Assembly: GCA_030429345.1 (NCBI GenBank)
Contig: JAUIFJ010000009.1
Location: forward strand, 86,035 to 150,034
DNA from: a bacterium
GTDB lineage: Bacteria; CAIWAD01
Length of the DNA: 64,000 nucleotides
Reading direction: 5' to 3'
Part shown: positions 59,317 to 64,000 of the stretch, in pieces
How the letters are laid out: every line of letters starts with the position of its first letter
Numbering within the stretch: the first letter of the stretch is position 1
Position numbers and translations under genes: made by a program
Notes under the pieces: generated by a model
Databases searched by the model: none
What the model was told of the DNA's origin: nothing
Seen by the model: the letters and a program-made list of their open reading frames with translations, nothing else

Positions 59317-61415
59317 GCCGCATCTCCGTTCCCCATTTGGCGCTCGTAGGATTGTCGTACAAGACTAAGGATATACGGGAGTTCTTCCTGTGTTGAAAAA
59401 CTTACTTCGACATCTCCATTCCCCCAGCGGCGCATCCCTGATACATCTCGGCAGATGCCCCTAGGATCATTGATGTCGGCGAAGGCCATATTCAATACTA
59501 AACGCAAGCGCTTGGCCTGCGGGATCACATCCACGAAGTTCGTCTCCGCCTTGTAGGCTATATACAGCTTCTTGAACTCCTCCGAAACACAAGGGTCGAG
59601 AGCAAGCACCTGTTTGCTGAATTCGGTTAAAATGCCGCTCATCTCACCGGTGTGTGCATGTGGATGATCTTCTATTGTGTACATCCCCGGTGAACTAGTC
59701 TTCTGTGGTCGATATTGTGCAAGATTCGCTTCATCTAGTTTCGGCGCGGCCCAAACTTCTAAAGCACGATCGGCGATTCCTTCGGCACGCTTCTGAATGG
59801 AGGATTCATTCCAAACATCAAGCTCCCCGAGACCCGCATTCAAATGGAGGGGGCTCTGTTTGAATCCCCCCTTCATGTCGCGCTTTTCGCTAAAGGAGCG
59901 ATCGCTGTACTCAGAGTTGTACCCCGTCAGCGTGAGATTGCCGATGGTGTGCAGCCACTGCTTCTGAATACGCTGCCACTCCGGTCCAAGTGCCTGTTGC
60001 CATGCCAAGGGGAGGTCCGGGTTCTGTGGCAGGATGTGTTCGATTGTGTACTCATCTACCAGCACACGCTCCTTGCGGCCATAGTTCTCAAGGCGCCGCA
60101 GCCAATAGCTTCGGCTGCGAAAGTTGTAGACATCCCGCGTGTATAATTCTCGCCGGAATTCGTCGTCAGCAGGGAAACGGCGATAAGAGGGCAGAGTCAG
60201 GAAGTGCGCTTTGATGCTCTCTAGGTAGCGGTCTTTCTTCAGGACCTTTCCAAAAGTGGCAAACGTCTTGTTCAGTGAATTGGTTGGAATTGAGCAGATT
60301 GCACGGCGAAACACATAGGCTTCCGCAAGGCGCACAGCTTCGGCAAATTCGGGAGCACTGAGCGTGCCAGTCGCATAATCGCAGTACAGCTCCAAAAGGA
60401 ACGGATAGGAAACGTCGACCTTCAATTCACGCAGATCTTGGAAGACTCTGCTGAGTGCTGAGTCCGGTTCGCGTCCAAGTGCCATCGCACAGTAGTAGCG
60501 GGCATAGGTGCGGATTTCCTTTACCAGAGCTTCAATTCCCGCTTCTTGAACAGGTTTGGTTCTTGAGTAGTCCTTGAATGCTTCATAGACTTCACGCTCA
60601 CGCGGAATGTCGCCTGTTCGAACAGTCAGGTAGTGGCGCATGAAACTGTCGAATTGCGTGCCGTATGCCTCTTGCCCGAACTCCAGTTCCATTGGACGCC
60701 AGTAGTCCTCGTAGAGGCGTGTTTGGAGTTTGGGCTCAAGTCCCATCAGGATATAATTGCGGATCAGGTCGGCCTGGCTTAACTCCTTGCCCGTGGAGTT
60801 CATGCTCTCGAAAATAAGTTGAGGGTTGTCCTGGTCGCGGCTGAGCGCGATATCCACCACCACCAGTTTGGCAAGGCCGCGACAAACTGGAACAAGGTCA
60901 CCCTTCCTTCCGTTGAGCAGCTCCGTGAATAGGTCGAAATTTTGTGTAACACGAAGAGAAGGAACTTCCGGCTGTTCTCCACTTCTGATAATTGCCTGAA
61001 GTGAAGCCTTATCCGTTTGCGAGAGCAACAGCTTGAAATACCGATCACCGCTCTCCAGCGGATTGCTGAGGTAGTAGTGGCGGAGCTTGGTGGCCGAGAA
61101 GCCATCCTCCGGTTCGCTCTCGCCAAGTGCGCGGGCCAATGCTTCGATCAGCAACGACACCGTAGTCAAGCGCTGTTGTCCGTCGATTACTAGCAGAGGA
61201 GCTTGGTGAGATACTTGAGAAAGACCCTGTTCGACGTAGACAATCGATCCGATGAAATGCACAGCGATCTTGTCGCTGGATCCAGCTCTCAGAATGTCGT
61301 CCCATAGCTGACGGCATTGCTTCTCCGTCCAGGAATAGGTGCGCTGGTAGATTGGGATTACAAATTGCGATGACTTCTGCAGGAAGTTCAGCAGTTTGGC
61401 TTCAGTGGCTTTCAT
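59313..61415 (-). CDS. DUF262/DUF1524 (GmrSD-like) protein with C-terminal DUF5655-type domain
   Basis: The 700-residue protein starts with a DUF262 domain (FVIPIYQRTYSWTEKQCRQLWDDIL and LVIDGQQRLTTVSLLIEAL), in which D-G-Q-Q-R-L-T-T is the NTPase/ParB-like motif. The middle and end contain DUF1524, an HNH nuclease: YTIEHILPQNPDLPLAW, then HTIGNLTLTGYNSEYSDRSFSEKRD. The last 90 residues look like DUF5655 (LYIAYKAETNFVDVIPQAKRLRLVLNMAFADI). The layout matches GmrSD-type type IV restriction enzymes, which cut modified DNA. Located between hsdM and hsdS with 4-bp overlaps on both sides. Confidence 0.88.
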   Translation of the reverse strand: MKATEAKLLNFLQKSSQFVIPIYQRTYSWTEKQCRQLWDDILRAGSSDKIAVHFIGSIVYVEQGLSQVSHQAPLLVIDGQQRLTTVSLLIEALARALGESEPEDGFSATKLRHYYLSNPLESGDRYFKLLLSQTDKASLQAIIRSGEQPEVPSLRVTQNFDLFTELLNGRKGDLVPVCRGLAKLVVVDIALSRDQDNPQLIFESMNSTGKELSQADLIRNYILMGLEPKLQTRLYEDYWRPMELEFGQEAYGTQFDSFMRHYLTVRTGDIPREREVYEAFKDYSRTKPVQEAGIEALVKEIRTYARYYCAMALGREPDSALSRVFQDLRELKVDVSYPFLLELYCDYATGTLSAPEFAEAVRLAEAYVFRRAICSIPTNSLNKTFATFGKVLKKDRYLESIKAHFLTLPSYRRFPADDEFRRELYTRDVYNFRSRSYWLRRLENYGRKERVLVDEYTIEHILPQNPDLPLAWQQALGPEWQRIQKQWLHTIGNLTLTGYNSEYSDRSFSEKRDMKGGFKQSPLHLNAGLGELDVWNESSIQKRAEGIADRALEVWAAPKLDEANLAQYRPQKTSSPGMYTIEDHPHAHTGEMSGILTEFSKQVLALDPCVSEEFKKLYIAYKAETNFVDVIPQAKRLRLVLNMAFADINDPRGICRDVSGMRRWGNGDVEVSFSTQEELPYILSLVRQSYERQMGNGDAA

Positions 61416-63709
61416 TTCGAACTTCCCTTCAACAGCCCATCCAGCAAGCCTTCCGCCTCCTTCTCAACAGCCAAAATATCCGCGCTAATCTCCTTTAGGG
61501 TCCTCAGGGGTTGCGGCTTGTAGAAATGGCGTGTGAAGCTGATTTCATAGCCGATCTTGGTCGCGCCTTCTTTGATCCAGGCATCCGGCGTGTACGGAAG
61601 CACTTCTCGGCGGATGAAGGCCTCGATGCCGCCCTCCTCCAGCAAAGGCACCTGTTCCGTATCGCGCAGCTCCGAGTCGGTTTCGTATTCGACGATCACA
61701 GCCTTGCCGGCAACTTCCGCAGAGAAGAGGCCGTGCAGCGGGTCGGCTTTGGCCTTGCCGGGTTTGTGCACTTTGGCAATCACGGGAGGCGCTGACTCAA
61801 CACGCCAGCTCGCGGCTTGTAGAATCTTCTTTTTGTCGGCTGCAGCCAGCTTGATACCGGTCTGCTTCAGTGCGTCGTCCACGCGCCGGCGGAATAGGTT
61901 GTGATCCTCGAAGAGTACATCTCCGAGCGAAGCTCGTAAGGTCGTGGCGATGTCGACCAGGCGACCGTCGCGCTCCCAGGTCTTGCGGTCGAGTAGTTTC
62001 TTGCGCTTCCTATCAGGCAGCACCTTGCTGCTCAGGCCTTCTTCGTCGCCTTCGTCGTCGTCCTTTCCCCACTCTGCCAGACGCTTTTCCAGCCGAGCAG
62101 ATACTTTGGCGAAGTGTGTGAAGAGCTCATCACCGAACTCATCGAAAAGCGCGGAGCGAATCTCTTCGTCCCCTGAGTTGAAGCGCAAACTCTCGATGGC
62201 CTTGAGCGTGAGGCGGCTGTGCAGCCGCAAGGGTCTTTCGACCGTGACTTTCCAGTAGCCGAATGCGGCGTTGGGGAAGATTTTGGACTCCGGCGTTTCC
62301 TTGAACTCAAGGAAGGTGCGGCTGACCTCCTCAATGTCCTCTGCCGAGAGCTCACAATTCTTCTTGCCGAGATTTTTCCGCAGGGGCTTGGACCACTTGC
62401 TGGCATCGATGAGTTGCACCTGACCTTTGCGGTGAGCAGGCTTCTTGTTGGACAACACCCAGATGTAAGTGGCGATGCCCGTATTATAGAAGAGATTGAG
62501 CGGCAATGCGACGATGGCTTCCAGCCAGTCGTTCTCGATCAGCCAGCGGCGGATGTTGCTTTCGCCCTGGCCCGCATCGCCCGTGAAGAGCGAAGAGCCG
62601 TTGTGCACTTCGGCTATGCGGCTGCCGAGCTCCGACTTGTCATTCATCTTCGAGGCCATATTGGCCAGGAAGAGCATCTGCCCGTCACTAGAGCGTGTGA
62701 CAAGCGAGAGCTCCTCGCCTTGATGCATCACCTTGAAACGCGGATCCCGCATGCCCTCCTTGCCGCCCATCGTTTCCAGGTCCTTTTTCCAGCTCTTGCC
62801 GTAGGGCGGATTCGAAAGCATGAAATCGAAGTCCTTGCCGGGGAAGGCATCATGAGAAAGGGTGGACCATTCGGCGCCGCCGACAATGTGATCGGCGCTC
62901 TCGCCCTCGCCTTTGAGCAGCATGTCTGCCTTGCAGACGGCGTAGGTTTCCGGGTTGATTTCCTGGCCGTACAAAAGGCACACAACCTCTTGCTCCCGCT
63001 GCCCGGCAATCGCTCCAAGCGTTGTTTCCGCGACGGTCAGCATACCGCCGGTACCACAAGCACAGTCATAGAGCAGGTAGGTGCCCGAACGGATCTGCTC
63101 CTCAATCGGCAGGAAGACAAGGTTCGCCATCAGCTGAACAGCGTCCCTTGGAGTCCAGTGTTCTCCGGCTTCCTCGTTGTTTTCCTCGTTGAATTTGCGG
63201 ACCAGCTCCTCGAAAACGGTGCCCATCGAATGATTGTCTATGCCGGTCGGCGAGAGATCGATATCGGGATCGAGAAACTTGCTGATCAGTGTGCCGATGG
63301 CATCGGCTCTGGAAAGGGTCTGGAGCTGGTTGCGGAATTTGAAATTATCGAGGATGTCCTGGACATTGGGAGAAAAGCCGTCAAGGTAATCCTCGAAGTC
63401 GGCCAAAAGCTGCTGTTGATTGCCCCGCGACATGAGGTCACGCAGCGTGAATTTGGACGTATTATAGAATGCCTGCCCGGCAGCATCACAAAGAGCGGCG
63501 CGCTGTTCCGTGATGCCTGCCTTGTCCAGCATCTTCCGGGCCGCGAGCACCTTCTCCTTCGTCGGCTCGAGCACTGCATCCATGCGCCGGATGACGCACA
63601 TCGGCAAGATCACATCCGGGTACTTACCGCGCTTGAAGAGGTCGCGGAGCACATCGTCGGCAATGCCCCAAATGAAGTTGACGATCTTGGTGTGTGTTGC
63701 TTGATCCAA
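61412..63709 (-). CDS. hsdM: Type I restriction-modification N6-adenine methyltransferase M subunit
   Basis: This 765-residue protein starts with TTG at 63709, with GAGG upstream. An N-terminal helical HsdM_N domain (KIVNFIWGIADDVLRDLFKRGKYPDVILP) precedes the methyltransferase domain: LLYDCACGTGGMLTVAE is the SAM loop and FDFMLSNPPYGKSWK the catalytic NPPY. The C-terminal 250 residues are longer than in EcoKI-type HsdM and include KETPESKIFPNAAFGYWKVTVERPL. It methylates the HsdS site. It is the first gene of the operon; the promoter must lie in the about 190 bases before the transposase fragment. Confidence 0.95.
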   Translation of the reverse strand: MDQATHTKIVNFIWGIADDVLRDLFKRGKYPDVILPMCVIRRMDAVLEPTKEKVLAARKMLDKAGITEQRAALCDAAGQAFYNTSKFTLRDLMSRGNQQQLLADFEDYLDGFSPNVQDILDNFKFRNQLQTLSRADAIGTLISKFLDPDIDLSPTGIDNHSMGTVFEELVRKFNEENNEEAGEHWTPRDAVQLMANLVFLPIEEQIRSGTYLLYDCACGTGGMLTVAETTLGAIAGQREQEVVCLLYGQEINPETYAVCKADMLLKGEGESADHIVGGAEWSTLSHDAFPGKDFDFMLSNPPYGKSWKKDLETMGGKEGMRDPRFKVMHQGEELSLVTRSSDGQMLFLANMASKMNDKSELGSRIAEVHNGSSLFTGDAGQGESNIRRWLIENDWLEAIVALPLNLFYNTGIATYIWVLSNKKPAHRKGQVQLIDASKWSKPLRKNLGKKNCELSAEDIEEVSRTFLEFKETPESKIFPNAAFGYWKVTVERPLRLHSRLTLKAIESLRFNSGDEEIRSALFDEFGDELFTHFAKVSARLEKRLAEWGKDDDEGDEEGLSSKVLPDRKRKKLLDRKTWERDGRLVDIATTLRASLGDVLFEDHNLFRRRVDDALKQTGIKLAAADKKKILQAASWRVESAPPVIAKVHKPGKAKADPLHGLFSAEVAGKAVIVEYETDSELRDTEQVPLLEEGGIEAFIRREVLPYTPDAWIKEGATKIGYEISFTRHFYKPQPLRTLKEISADILAVEKEAEGLLDGLLKGSSK

Positions 63710-63899
63710 CGGAAAAGCCTCGGTTTCTACTTTGTTGAGTACGGAATTGTGCTGGCAAGTCTACGCCGCACGCCTTCTGTCCACCACAGCGAATGACATT
63801 GCAAATACAAAGGGTAATCTACTGCATCCTCATACCATTCGGCAATCGAAACACTTCAGGATCAACACCAGTGCGTCAAGTCCAAAACTGTGTGCAAAT

Positions 63900-64000
63900 T
63901 CAACTGGCCTTCCGAAGTGATAGCATTTCAAGTAATTCAGGATTGAGGTAGCGGCGCTCACTCCGCCACTCTTCATCCTGCTCAACGGTCAGCGCTGTGA
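63900..64000 (-). mobile_element. C-terminus of an IS256-family transposase, cut by the window edge
   Basis: On the minus strand the bases from 64000 to 63900 read TALTVEQDEEWRSERRYL, then NPELLEMLSLRKAS and a stop. The EEW-x(3)-RRYL segment is characteristic of the C-terminus of IS256-type (mutator) transposases. The sequence just after the stop (about 63873-63899, rich in TTTGCACACAGTTTTGG on the minus strand) fits an IS256-type terminal inverted repeat. The rest of the element lies outside the window, so completeness is unknown. Confidence 0.55.

Overview
The window is about 64 kb of GC-rich chromosomal DNA (roughly 60-65% G+C by eye) from a Gram-negative bacterium. Clues to lineage are a C-terminal 'WPNPFNP' FlgD-like sorting tail on a secreted beta-propeller, a DUF5916 outer-membrane-type protein, two-component-propeller and beta-helix secreted proteins, and frequent GTG/TTG starts. 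These fit an environmental FCB-type lineage (Eisenbacteria / Krumholzibacteria / Latescibacterota-like, often known only from metagenomes). That assignment is inference. No rRNA, tRNA or CRISPR array was seen.

Layout. 0-2.6 kb: end of an MscS channel, a fused RimB-type protease/RimK-type ATP-grasp ligase, and a SAM methyltransferase. 2.6-8.6 kb: a porin-like secreted protein, a DUF4287/DUF5655 protein, a SixA-type phosphatase, and a VIT-vWA protein in an apparent operon with a MerR-like regulator preceded by three CTGTCA/TGACAG palindromes. 8.7-21 kb: secreted and envelope proteins (transglutaminase, propeller, DUF5916, beta-helix), a TetR-RIC (di-iron Fe-S repair) operon with a clear operator, a second MscS channel, a cupin, an arylamine N-acetyltransferase and an M42-like peptidase. 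21-38 kb: a long, mostly minus-strand run of small single-domain genes (DNA alkylation repair HEAT protein, CNNM, VOC x3, DinB, GyrI-like, YdeI-like, AHSA1, GNAT, monooxygenase-like, DUF2200, aldo/keto reductase), a heme-motif adenylyl cyclase beside a diguanylate cyclase, and a hipBA module with four operator repeats.

38.3-47.5 kb is the most interesting part. Eight adjacent genes encode four ATP-grasp ligases (three paralogous, one RimK-like), two alpha/beta-hydrolase esterases of different architecture, an N-formylglutamate-amidohydrolase-family enzyme and a protein with a peptidase-S51-like segment. No NRPS, PKS or precursor-peptide gene is visible, so this looks like an NRPS-independent amide-forming pathway or conjugate-metabolite system. 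A 271-bp, about 96% identical copy of the 3' end of the last ATP-grasp gene lies 1.9 kb further on as a pseudogene, showing recent local rearrangement.

47.7-52.2 kb: AhpD-like protein, ZIP transporter, RES-Xre toxin-antitoxin pair, DUF3179 membrane protein and a chloramphenicol-phosphotransferase-like kinase. 52.2-64 kb: a defence locus, transcribed leftwards as hsdM, DUF262/DUF1524 (GmrSD-like), hsdS, AlbA_2 ATP-binding protein, hsdR, DUF3883. The first four overlap by 4 bp each. Short repeats lie before hsdR, and the right edge of the window holds the C-terminus of a probable IS256-family transposase. Parts of hsdS and the DUF262 gene are visibly more AT-rich than the rest, as expected for horizontally moving defence genes.
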